Source of the DNA: Flexivirga caeni
GTDB lineage: Bacteria > Actinomycetota > Actinomycetes > Actinomycetales > Dermatophilaceae
Length of the DNA stretch: 64,000 nucleotides
Assembly (NCBI RefSeq): GCF_003724155.1
Contig: NZ_RJJQ01000007.1
Span: forward strand, 1 to 64,000
Reading direction: 5' to 3'
Part shown: in pieces, positions 46,501 through 53,316 of the stretch
Position numbering within the stretch: position 1 is the stretch's first letter
Layout: each line of letters begins with the position of its first letter
Notes under the pieces: model-generated
Database searches by the model: none
Seen by the model: only the letters and a program-made list of their open reading frames with translations
Told to the model about the DNA's origin: nothing
Position numbers and translations under genes: made by a program

Positions 46501-46747
46501 GGTGCTGCAGGCGGCCGGCGGTCGTCACTTGGAGACGCTGCTGGTCGACGAAGGGTTCGGGTCGCTCGACGAGGACAGTCTGGAGCACGTGCTCGACGTG
46601 CTCGACGAGCTGCGCGCCGGCGGCCGCAGCGTCGGCATCGTCAGCCATGTGGCCGAGTTGCGCACCCGCATCCCCACGCAGCTGCGGGTGCACAAGACCG
46701 CGCGCGGTTCAACTCTGGAGGTCTGCACGGCGACCGAGGTTGCCTGA
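43517..46747 (+). CDS. sbcC: Exonuclease subunit SbcC (Rad50-like)
   Basis: 1076-aa SMC-like ATPase. Walker A HGPTGAGKTSILD (about 34-46), long Ala/Arg/Glu-rich coiled coils, the zinc-hook CPVCGSCDHP near the centre (about residue 528), then ABC signature TLSGGESFIASLAL (about 974) and Walker B LLVDEGFGSLDEDS. Works with SbcD on double-strand-break ends and palindromes, notable in a window with long intergenic dyads. ATG at 43517 has no strong ribosome site; a GGCCGGC run precedes it. Confidence 0.94.
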   Translation: MRLHRLRLQAFGPFAGTEQIDFDTLAAGGLHLIHGPTGAGKTSILDAICFALFAAVPGGRMQGRTTVRSDHAPVSTRPEVELEFSVGDRRLRVQRSPEHQVPKRRGEGLRTQRASVQLAELHAGRWNAVSTRHDEVAQVVGELLGMGLAQFAQVVLLPQGEFAAFLRATANDRARLLERLFDISDFAAVEQWLVEHRKAVEAQVQRADAARAALLARVRDTLGGIPTEAGGADSDREQPELDAEVRAEVLDQLASDLSGRLTAALTAADAADGDAERLRARLADERALAALQSHAADARATLDRLAAGAAQLAETRERLDRATRAEVCRSALDAAARRERAAAAAAVDVDGARGALAATSRWSVPESHGVSGLTANALHPLHERATAGTAALAGQAELHRQSRSVQRELREAIAAEQVARTHAESAAALARSGAERLTQLATRRTGLLPESVTHPQWQALRSEVAAADKAADSFASDLAEWRRLTGEHRTARRDWAAAERGVLQLRTARLAGIAAELADELADGQPCPVCGSCDHPQTAQSAPDRVSPEQLDAAEAELASSASRAEHAGARRSTAAGRAHTTGQVLLEALGVLSATPPAEPEIAETIAAARQSVVSALCSAGTLHDIVAQLTAPDAEVTEAGLTAVAQLRGALDRAADQVAVHEHRAADAVRRVRALDDELSATRAEHADAEQAAAAAAEAARAAKARVTSLRAQQAATDARLAELVRDHDAVCGCAADTEATAIHAACIEQLDALLAAVAAAHVAGKEKVAARRAADQQLAEQGFTDDRSATAAMLSTDARTRFATMVERAREERLKAEGVLEQPDVAAAAAAAPAEVERIATESTEAERAARHTRDTVGELRRALQTMQRIAAELRSHDAQTAPVRAELAVATSLAAAVTGAGDNVMRMRLTAYVLAARLETVTALANERLAVMTAGRYQLEHTDARAGRGSKSGLGLRVRDAWTDTTRDTATLSGGESFIASLALALGLGDAVLQAAGGRHLETLLVDEGFGSLDEDSLEHVLDVLDELRAGGRSVGIVSHVAELRTRIPTQLRVHKTARGSTLEVCTATEVA

Positions 46748-46809
46748 CCGAGCGGCGCCGGGCTGGATCGATCGCTCGGGCGACGTGCGTTTGGGCGCGA
46801 ACTGACCTC

Positions 46810-47454
46810 TCAGCGGCCGCGATCGGGCAGGTGGACCAGACCGGAGCGGAGCGCGGCAAAGGCGTATTCGCGGACACCTCCACGTTCGGCGGCGATGTGC
46901 GCGACCGGCAATCCGTCACGGACCGCTTCGACCGGCCACCAGTCGATGAAATGCATCGTCTCGGCCGACAGCCAGGCCGCGATGCCCAGCTGGTCCTCGC
47001 CAATGCGACCATCGAGCGCGGCGGTGATGACGTCGCGCACTTCGAGGTAGTGAGTGTGGAATCGGGAGGTCAATGCCCGGCTGGCGAGAATCATGCCGGC
47101 GAAGGAGGGCCAAGTGGAGACGCCGTCGATCCCCCGCAGAGCGCGGTACACGGGACCCTCGAGTTCTCTGGCCGCACAGTGGTCCTCGAGCGCGTCGATG
47201 GCGGAGCCCAATCCGGTCACCGGGTCGAGCGCGGCCCTGATATCGCCGAGATCGCCGACAAACTCGTCGAAGACGAGATCCTCCTTCAGCGGAAAGTGAT
47301 TCGTCACGGTCATCTTCGACACGCCGGCCAGCTCGGCGATTTCGGCGATGGAGACCGCTTCGAAGCCCCGCTCGAGAAAGAGACCCGTGGCGACCTCGGC
47401 GATCCGGGCGCGACGCAGCTGTTTGGAGTTGGCCGCACGAGGACTTGACACCAT
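46810..47454 (-). CDS. TetR-family regulator
   Basis: 214 aa. The N-terminal HTH (IAEVATGLFLERGFEAVSIA, ELAGVSKMTVTNHFPLKEDL) is typical TetR; the C-terminal ligand domain is divergent, as usual. Divergent to the FAD monooxygenase with 59 bp between starts, which contain a matching dyad, so it most likely represses itself and the monooxygenase. Between about 46265 and 48810 the GTATGNCG octamer is absent, hinting that this pair is acquired. Confidence 0.92.
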   Translation of the reverse strand: MVSSPRAANSKQLRRARIAEVATGLFLERGFEAVSIAEIAELAGVSKMTVTNHFPLKEDLVFDEFVGDLGDIRAALDPVTGLGSAIDALEDHCAARELEGPVYRALRGIDGVSTWPSFAGMILASRALTSRFHTHYLEVRDVITAALDGRIGEDQLGIAAWLSAETMHFIDWWPVEAVRDGLPVAHIAAERGGVREYAFAALRSGLVHLPDRGR

Positions 47455-47482
47455 GTCACCAGTATAGCCAAAATTATGACCG

Positions 47483-47504
47483 ACCTAAATTAGGTTCGAC
47501 CTAA
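47483..47504. promoter_or_regulatory. TetR operator candidate
   Basis: ACCTAA-A-TTAGGT (47483-47495) is a perfect 6-1-6 inverted repeat, and a third half-site ACCTAA follows at 47499-47504, running into the AAGGAG of the monooxygenase. Set in AT-rich DNA between the divergent tetR and monooxygenase genes, it should overlap both promoters. Confidence 0.8.
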
Positions 47505-47513
47505 GGAGTCGGG

Positions 47514-48707
47514 ATGTCGGACGTCACTGTGGTGGGTGGTGGCCCCGTGGGCCTGATGGTCGCGTACGAACTCGCACAGCGCGGCGTGGCGGTGCAGGTG
47601 CTGGAACGCCGTGCCGATATCGATCCGACCGTGAAGGCGGGGTCGGTGAACGGTGCAGCAGCGCAGCTCCTTCGACTGCGCGGTCTCGACGTGGAAGATC
47701 CGATGCCCGAGCGGCGGCCGGAGGCGGGCTGGGCCGTGCCCGCTCCCCGCTTCATCGGTCATGTGGGTGGCCTCAAGATTCCACCCGATGCCGTCCGCTA
47801 TGACGAACTGCCCGAGGCGCCCGTGCCGCTGATGGCGAGCCAGCAGGACATCCAACGAGCACTGCTGACCCGGCTGGACGGACTGGGAGTCGACGTGCAA
47901 CGCGGCATCGACGTCACGGGGGTCGAGTCTGCCGACGACCACGTCCGCATCATCACCGACCGCGGCGAGGTGACGGCCGGCTGGGTGGTCGGCGCGGACG
48001 GCGGCCGTAGCACCGTCCGCAAGTCAGCCGGCATCGACTTTCCCGGCGTGGATGGAGTCATGACCGGGCGGCAGATGATGGTGCGCGGCGAGGGCCTGGA
48101 CGAGTTGGCGCCCGGCTGGCACCAGACGGACACGGGGGTCTATCGGCGCATGCCGGGGGCAGAGGTCATTCTCACGGCCGAGTTCGATGGCGCTCCCGAG
48201 GACCGCGACGCCATCATCACAGCCGCGGAGATCGAGGGATCGATTCGTCGCGTGACCGGGATCGAGGTTCACATCAGCGAGGTGCTGAGCGCGACGAGGT
48301 TCACCGACAACACCCGGATCGCCGAGCGCTACCGCGCAGGTCGGGTGCTCCTCGCCGGTGACGCGGCGCATGTCCATCCGCCTTTCGGCGGTCAGGGACT
48401 CTCCCTCGGAATCATCGACGCAGCCGAACTCGGCTGGCGCCTCGCCGCTGTCATCCGTGGCAGTGACGCGGACGAACTGCTCGCCGGCTACGAGGCCGAG
48501 CGCAAGTCCTCGGCCCAGCGTGTCATCGACTGGACGCTCGCACAGATCGGGATCATGCGCACCGACCCGCGCTCCCGAGCGGCCGGGCGACTCGTCGCCC
48601 TGCTGATCTCGACGCCGGACGGCGCCACTGCCGCGGTCCGGATGCTCAACGGCGAAGCAACGGGGACGGCGTCCCCGGAGGCCATGTCGCCGCCCGCAGC
48701 CGGTTGA
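47514..48707 (+). CDS. FAD-dependent aromatic monooxygenase (PHBH-like)
   Basis: 397-aa class A flavoprotein hydroxylase. FAD-binding motif VTVVGGGPVGLMVAYEL at the N-terminus, the middle motif VVGADGGRSTVRK (DG fingerprint) and the GD motif AGDAAHVHPPFGGQGLSLGI near residue 282. At 397 aa it lacks the thioredoxin-like C-terminal domain of the longer aromatic hydroxylases, so it is closer in size to PHBH or TetX-type enzymes. Under divergent TetR control: candidates are detoxification of an aromatic compound or an antibiotic. The substrate is not evident. Confidence 0.9.
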   Translation: MSDVTVVGGGPVGLMVAYELAQRGVAVQVLERRADIDPTVKAGSVNGAAAQLLRLRGLDVEDPMPERRPEAGWAVPAPRFIGHVGGLKIPPDAVRYDELPEAPVPLMASQQDIQRALLTRLDGLGVDVQRGIDVTGVESADDHVRIITDRGEVTAGWVVGADGGRSTVRKSAGIDFPGVDGVMTGRQMMVRGEGLDELAPGWHQTDTGVYRRMPGAEVILTAEFDGAPEDRDAIITAAEIEGSIRRVTGIEVHISEVLSATRFTDNTRIAERYRAGRVLLAGDAAHVHPPFGGQGLSLGIIDAAELGWRLAAVIRGSDADELLAGYEAERKSSAQRVIDWTLAQIGIMRTDPRSRAAGRLVALLISTPDGATAAVRMLNGEATGTASPEAMSPPAAG

Positions 48708-48772
48708 CGAATCCCCGCGCGATTTGCGGACGGTCCGACGGGACCGCGGAACGCCGTGGGAAACTTGGCGCC

Positions 48773-50020
48773 GTGCGGCTCATCAAGCAGTCCAAGAAGC
48801 TCCAGGACGTCAGGTATGACGTGCGCGGTCCGATCCTCGTCGAAGCCGAGAAGCTGGAGGCGCAGGGTCACCGGATCCTGAAACTCAACATCGGCAACAC
48901 GGCGCCGTTCGGCTTCGAGGCGCCGGACGCGGTGCTGCGCGACATGATCCACAACCTGCCGCAGTCACAGGGCTACAGCGACAGCCGGGGGATCTACTCG
49001 GCGCGAACGGCCGTGGCGCATTACTACCAGTCGCACGGCCTCACCGACGTCGGCGTCGAGGACGTCTTCATCGGCAACGGCGTCTCCGAGCTGATCAGCA
49101 TGGTGCTGCAGGCCTTCGTCGACGACGGCAACGAGATCCTCATCCCCGCACCGGATTATCCGCTGTGGACCGGAGCGGTCACCCTGGCCGGCGGCACCCC
49201 GGTGCACTACCGATGCGACGAGTCGGACGACTGGAACCCCGACCTGGCCGACATCGAGGCCAAGATCACCGGCAACACGCACGCGCTCGTCGTGATCAAC
49301 CCGAACAACCCGACCGGAGCGGTCTACTCCGAGGCCACCGTCCGGGGACTGGTGGACCTCGCCCGGCGGCACGACCTGGTGCTGATGGTCGACGAGATCT
49401 ACGAGAAGATCCTTTTCGAGGATGCCGAGCACCACCATGCTGCGACGTTCGCCGCCGACGACGTGCTCTGTCTCACGTTCAGCGGTCTGTCGAAGGCGTA
49501 CCGTGCCTGCGGCTACCGGGCCGGCTGGCTGATGGTGTCCGGACCCAAGCATCTGGCGGCCGACTTTCTGGAAGGCCTGACGCTCCTGGCGAATATGCGC
49601 ATGTGCGCCAATGTGCCCGGTCAGCACGCCATCCAGACCGCGCTCGGTGGCTACCAGTCGATCAACGAGCTCATCGGGCCCGGCGGCCGTTTCTACGAGC
49701 AGTCGATGACCGCGTGGCGGCTGCTGAACGAGATCCCCGGGGTCAGCTGCGTCAAGCCGCGCGGCGCGCTCTACTGCTTTCCCCGTCTCGACCCGGCCAT
49801 CTACCCGATCGAGGACGACCAGCAGTTCGTGATCGACCTGTTGCGCGCCGAGAAGATCCTGGTCACCCACGGCACCGGTTTCAACTGGTTCGAGCCGGAC
49901 CATTTCCGGCTGGTGACCCTGCCGGACGTCGACGTGCTCACCGAGGCTGTCGGCCGGATCGCCAGCTATCTCAGTGCAGTTAGGGCGGGCGCGCCGATCT
50001 CGTCGGTATCAGCGCAGTGA
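48773..50020 (+). CDS. Alanine aminotransferase-like class I PLP enzyme
   Basis: 415-aa fold-type I aminotransferase of the AlaA/AlaT group. PLP-binding Lys in TFSGLSKAYRACGYRAGW (about residue 240), the substrate Asn/Pro in VVINPNNPTGAVYS, and the N-terminal IKQSKKLQDVRYDVRGPI typical of AlaA. GTG at 48773 has AAACTT 6 nt upstream, hence a probable leaderless message. Overlaps the following histidine phosphatase by 4 bp. Confidence 0.92.
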   Translation: MRLIKQSKKLQDVRYDVRGPILVEAEKLEAQGHRILKLNIGNTAPFGFEAPDAVLRDMIHNLPQSQGYSDSRGIYSARTAVAHYYQSHGLTDVGVEDVFIGNGVSELISMVLQAFVDDGNEILIPAPDYPLWTGAVTLAGGTPVHYRCDESDDWNPDLADIEAKITGNTHALVVINPNNPTGAVYSEATVRGLVDLARRHDLVLMVDEIYEKILFEDAEHHHAATFAADDVLCLTFSGLSKAYRACGYRAGWLMVSGPKHLAADFLEGLTLLANMRMCANVPGQHAIQTALGGYQSINELIGPGGRFYEQSMTAWRLLNEIPGVSCVKPRGALYCFPRLDPAIYPIEDDQQFVIDLLRAEKILVTHGTGFNWFEPDHFRLVTLPDVDVLTEAVGRIASYLSAVRAGAPISSVSAQ

Positions 50021-50613
50021 GCGGGCTGCACTGCCCGGCGACCGTGCTGCTCGCGCGACACGGTGAAGCGGCATACGAGGCGACGACGTGGTCTGGCGAA
50101 GGCGGCTCGCTCACCCTCACCGGCCGTGCCCAGGCGGCTGCGCTAGCCGATCGGCTGCACGGCCGCCGCGTGCTGCACGTCTACTGCAGCACCATGGCGC
50201 GCGCTGTGCAGACGGCCGAGATCGCCGCTGCGAAGCTCGGCGTCGGGGTCACCACGCGAATCGGCCTGCAGGAGTTCAGTTTTGGCAGTTTCGCGCAGGA
50301 CGAAGACAATCCAGTTACCAAGACCTTCGCACGTTGGTTGGACGGCAACGATCTCGCGGCCCGCGTCGACGGTGGCGAGTCGGGCGAGGAGGTCGTCGAG
50401 CGGGCGAACGCCGTGCTGGCGGAGATCGCCGATGCGCACTCGGGCGAAACCGTGCTGGTCGTCGCGCACGGCGGCATACTCAGCCTCGCCATACGCAATC
50501 TGCTGACGTTCGAATCCGGTGTGCGGCCACAGCGATTCGCCAACTGCGCGTATGCCGAGACCGAGCTCCGCAGCGACGGCTGGCGGCTGACCGGCTGGTC
50601 GGACCCCGAGTAG
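50017..50613 (+). CDS. Histidine phosphatase (second copy in window)
   Basis: 198-aa histidine phosphatase. Motif LLARHGEAAYEATTW (about 11-25), STMARAVQTAEI, and VVAHGGILSLAIR near the C-terminus. Distinct from the copy at 40021: the sequences are diverged and the gene lies in an operon with the aminotransferase through a 4-bp GTGA overlap. A metabolic phosphatase role is likely; the substrate is unknown. Confidence 0.88.
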   Translation: MSGLHCPATVLLARHGEAAYEATTWSGEGGSLTLTGRAQAAALADRLHGRRVLHVYCSTMARAVQTAEIAAAKLGVGVTTRIGLQEFSFGSFAQDEDNPVTKTFARWLDGNDLAARVDGGESGEEVVERANAVLAEIADAHSGETVLVVAHGGILSLAIRNLLTFESGVRPQRFANCAYAETELRSDGWRLTGWSDPE

Positions 50614-50619
50614 GAACAC

Positions 50620-50647
50620 CCGGGGTGGAGAGTCCTCTCCACCCCGG
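50620..50647 (+). terminator. Strong hairpin terminator after histidine phosphatase
   Basis: CCGGGGTGGAGAG and its exact reverse complement CTCTCCACCCCGG enclose two bases: a perfect 13-bp stem, in practice about 12 bp with a 4-nt loop. It begins 7 bp after the stop codon and has no U-run, as is common in actinobacteria. It should end the aminotransferase-phosphatase transcript. Confidence 0.85.
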
Positions 50648-50749
50648 CTCCACCCGCAGATCTGCCCACGGGAGGATCCGCTTTCGCCGCCGGACGCCGA
50701 AGCTGGAAGACATCACCGAGCACCACTTCCAACGCGAAAGGCGAGGCCC

Positions 50750-51286
50750 ATGTCCGACTTCCAGCAAGCACTCCTCATCAGCGGTGGCATCGCCGCCGTC
50801 GTCCTGGCCACGCAGTACGGCCGCCGGGCACTGTCCACTCACGCGATCCTCCGCCCGCTGGGGATGATCGCCGGCGTTGCGTTCTTCTACCTGCGCGGCA
50901 TACCGACCGACCGCTCCGAACTGTGGCTGTATGCCGCGGGCCTCGGCCTCGGACTTCTCTGCGGCGCCGTCGCCACCGTCTTCACCCGGGTCGAGCGCGA
51001 TGCGGCGACCGGCAAGGCCATGACGGTCTGCGGCGCCGGGTTCGTCGCCACCTGGCTGGTCGTCGTCGGCGCCCGCTTGCTGTTCGTCTGGGAAGCCGAC
51101 CACAACGCGGCCTTCCGGATGCACCTGGGCCAGTTCATGATGAACCACCAGCTGCACGAGTCGTCCATTGCTCCGTTCTTCGTCCTCTGGGCGCTCACCA
51201 TGGTTGTCTCCCGCATCGCCGCGAACCTGCTGCGCGCCGTCCGGCTCCCGCAGGTGCAGCCGGCCCGCGAACTGGTCGCCGTCTGA
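50750..51286 (+). CDS. Uncharacterised five-span membrane protein
   Basis: 178-aa hydrophobic protein with five predicted membrane segments (about residues 7-23, 35-53, 62-84, 95-118, 140-163). I recognise no family with certainty; DUF1453/CcdC-like is a weak possibility. ATG at 50750 follows AAAGGCGAGGC. It lies between two hairpins, so it is probably monocistronic, and it converges on the two-component regulator gene. Confidence 0.75.
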   Translation: MSDFQQALLISGGIAAVVLATQYGRRALSTHAILRPLGMIAGVAFFYLRGIPTDRSELWLYAAGLGLGLLCGAVATVFTRVERDAATGKAMTVCGAGFVATWLVVVGARLLFVWEADHNAAFRMHLGQFMMNHQLHESSIAPFFVLWALTMVVSRIAANLLRAVRLPQVQPARELVAV

Positions 51287-51300
51287 CACCGCCGCCCGGA

Positions 51301-51383
51301 TCGAGCGGACCCAATCCGCATTGAGAGGACCCGAAAACCGGCGCGGTTTTCGGGTCCTCTCGATGCATGTGGGGTCCTCTCAA
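51301..51383. terminator. Two-box dyad element between convergent genes
   Basis: Boxes TCGAGCGGACCC (51301) and TTGAGAGGACCC (51321), 20 bp apart, then the inverted pair GGGTCCTCTCGA (51352) and GGGTCCTCTCAA (51372), also 20 bp apart. The arms are 39 bp each and match at about 32 positions; the centre is GAAAACC / GGTTTTC around 5 bases. A likely bidirectional terminator for the membrane-protein and response-regulator genes. Confidence 0.8.
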
Positions 51384-51410
51384 TGTGGGCGCGCTCAGGG
51401 GGCCGCTCGA

Positions 51411-52103
51411 TCAGGGGGTGGGGCCGAGGCCGTGCTGGAAGGCGAAGGTGACCGCGGCGGCCCGGTCGCGAACGCCGGCCTTCGCGAAGAGGTTGTTGAT
51501 GTGCGTCTTGACGGTGCCTTCGCTGACCACCAGGTGCTTGGCGATGTCGCGGTTGCTCAGGCCGGACGCGATGAGTTGCAGCACCTCGCACTCGCGCGGG
51601 GTGAGTCCCGCAGGCGGCGCCGCGGACGGTATGGCGGGGGCGCCGCCCGGACCGGCCGGCTTCGCCCGTTGCATCGCGGCCCGCACGAGCTGCTGCTGCA
51701 CCTGCGGGTCGAGCACCGCCTGCCCGTTCGCGACGGTCCGGATGGCCGCCGCGATGTCCGCGCGACCGGCGTCCTTGGTGAGGTAGCCGCGTGCTCCGGC
51801 GTCCAGCGCGCGCATGATCGAGGCGTCATCGCCATACGTCGTCAGGATCAGCACGTTGATGTCCGGCGCCTGCTCGCTCAGCAGACTGGTCGCGTCAGCG
51901 CCGTCCGTGCCGGGCATGTTGAGGTCCATCAGCACGACGGCGGCCCGCTGCTCGATCGCAACGGTGACCGCTGCCGCGCCGTCGGCGGCGACTCCGACGA
52001 TGTCGATGTCGTCATACAGGTCGAGCATGGCGGCGACCGACTCGCGCACCACGGTCTGATCGTCCGCGACGACCACCCGGATCGGCTCATGCTCAGTTGC
52101 CAT
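51411..52103 (-). CDS. NarL/FixJ-type response regulator
   Basis: 230 aa. Receiver domain with phospho-acceptor Asp in AVVLMDLNMPG, acidic pair near IRVVVADDQTVVRE, Thr in LILTTYGDD and Lys in GYLTKDAGRADI. The C-terminal LuxR HTH is TPRECEVLQLIASGLSNRDI followed by VSEGTVKTHINNLFAK. ATG at 52103 (GGGGA nearby) overlaps the kinase gene by 11 bp; an ATG at 52115 is possible. The regulon is unknown. Confidence 0.93.
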   Translation of the reverse strand: MATEHEPIRVVVADDQTVVRESVAAMLDLYDDIDIVGVAADGAAAVTVAIEQRAAVVLMDLNMPGTDGADATSLLSEQAPDINVLILTTYGDDASIMRALDAGARGYLTKDAGRADIAAAIRTVANGQAVLDPQVQQQLVRAAMQRAKPAGPGGAPAIPSAAPPAGLTPRECEVLQLIASGLSNRDIAKHLVVSEGTVKTHINNLFAKAGVRDRAAAVTFAFQHGLGPTP

Positions 52104-53277
52104 TGTTCCCCGCATTCTCCGTCTGTGCCGGCAGCGCCGCAGCGACGCGCCACCCGCCGGCGTACTCTCCGTCGTTCACCGGGCCGATCTCATGCCTGCC
52201 GTCGAGCAACTCGACCCGTTCGCGGATGCCGACCAGGCCCATTCCGCTGCCGGCATCCGACGCGGCCTCCGCACCAGGTCCATTGACGACCTCGAGCTGG
52301 ATCTCGGCGCCCGATCGTGCGACGGTCACTCGCACCGGGGCGCCCTGCGCGTGGCGACGAGCGTTGGTCAGCGCCTCCTGGACGATCCGCACGACCTCCG
52401 CAGCAGTCGCCGCGCCGACGTCGCCCAGCTCGGCGCAGGTCAGCTGCTCCCCCGGCTGCACCATCCGGCCCAGGGTCACCGGCAGGTCGATCGTGCCTTC
52501 GCGCAGCGCCCGCACCGCACGACGTGCCTCGTCCAGCCCTTCCACCACCAGACCGCGCGCTCGCTGCACCGTGGCGCGCCCCTGCTCCGGCCGGCCCGCC
52601 TCGAACTGCGCGTCGGCCAGATCCAGCTGCAGGCTCACCCCCGACAACGAGTGCGCCAGCACATCGTGGATCTCCCGCGCGATGCGGGTGCGTTCGGCCA
52701 GGGCGCTGGCCCGCGCGTCGGACTCCGCGGTCAGCTGCGTCTGCTCGACGAGCTGGGCGCTCAGCCGGAGGGTGCGGCGGCGATTCTGGGTCGCCAGCCC
52801 TGGCAGTACACACAGCCCGATGAGCAACACGGTGTACCACAGCCAGGGATCCGCCGAGCCCAGCGCGTTGCTGGCGCTCGCCACGGCGACGGTCAGCACC
52901 GTCAGCAGCACCGCAACACGCGGTGGCCACACGGTGCCCACGTGCCCGCAGGCGAGGATCACCATCGAGACCGCCCAGTCGCCGGCACCGAACGCCACAC
53001 CTGCAGTCACGCAGAAGCCGACGCTGACCGCGAGGCGCGCCAGCGGGCCGAGCAGCGTGGCCGGGACCAGTCGGGCATACGCGAACGCTCCGCTCGCGGC
53101 GAGCAACACATAGCTGAGCCACATCCGGCCGCCGACCGGATTCGCGGTCAGCAGCGCGAGCACCAGCAGCCCGGTCGTGATGAACGGCTGGGCGCGCTCG
53201 TCGAAGAGATCCAGCCACGCCCCGGAGGCGGGTTGCTCGTCGGACGTCTCGAGTTCGCGTCGCAGCCGGCTGAGCAC
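52093..53277 (-). CDS. NarL-type sensor histidine kinase
   Basis: 394 aa. The N-terminal 140 residues hold about five or six membrane segments with little extracytoplasmic sequence, as in intramembrane-sensing kinases. HisKA_3 with the phosphorylated His in IAREIHDVLAHSLSGVSLQL (about residue 206), then the HATPase N box EALTNARRHA and G box GSGMGLVGIRERVELLDG. Partner of the response regulator encoded downstream. Envelope stress is a common cue for this type but not shown here. Confidence 0.92.
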   Translation of the reverse strand: MLSRLRRELETSDEQPASGAWLDLFDERAQPFITTGLLVLALLTANPVGGRMWLSYVLLAASGAFAYARLVPATLLGPLARLAVSVGFCVTAGVAFGAGDWAVSMVILACGHVGTVWPPRVAVLLTVLTVAVASASNALGSADPWLWYTVLLIGLCVLPGLATQNRRRTLRLSAQLVEQTQLTAESDARASALAERTRIAREIHDVLAHSLSGVSLQLDLADAQFEAGRPEQGRATVQRARGLVVEGLDEARRAVRALREGTIDLPVTLGRMVQPGEQLTCAELGDVGAATAAEVVRIVQEALTNARRHAQGAPVRVTVARSGAEIQLEVVNGPGAEAASDAGSGMGLVGIRERVELLDGRHEIGPVNDGEYAGGWRVAAALPAQTENAGNNGN

Positions 53278-53316
53278 AGGGCGATTCTGTCACTCCGCCG
53301 ACCGGACCGCGGGAAC

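Noticed and set aside
46749-46800. Another YGAG-box dyad between sbcC and tetR
   Set aside because: CCGAGCGGCGCC and CGCTCGG give one short stem only; the second pair and the 20-bp period are missing, so it is an ordinary hairpin at best.
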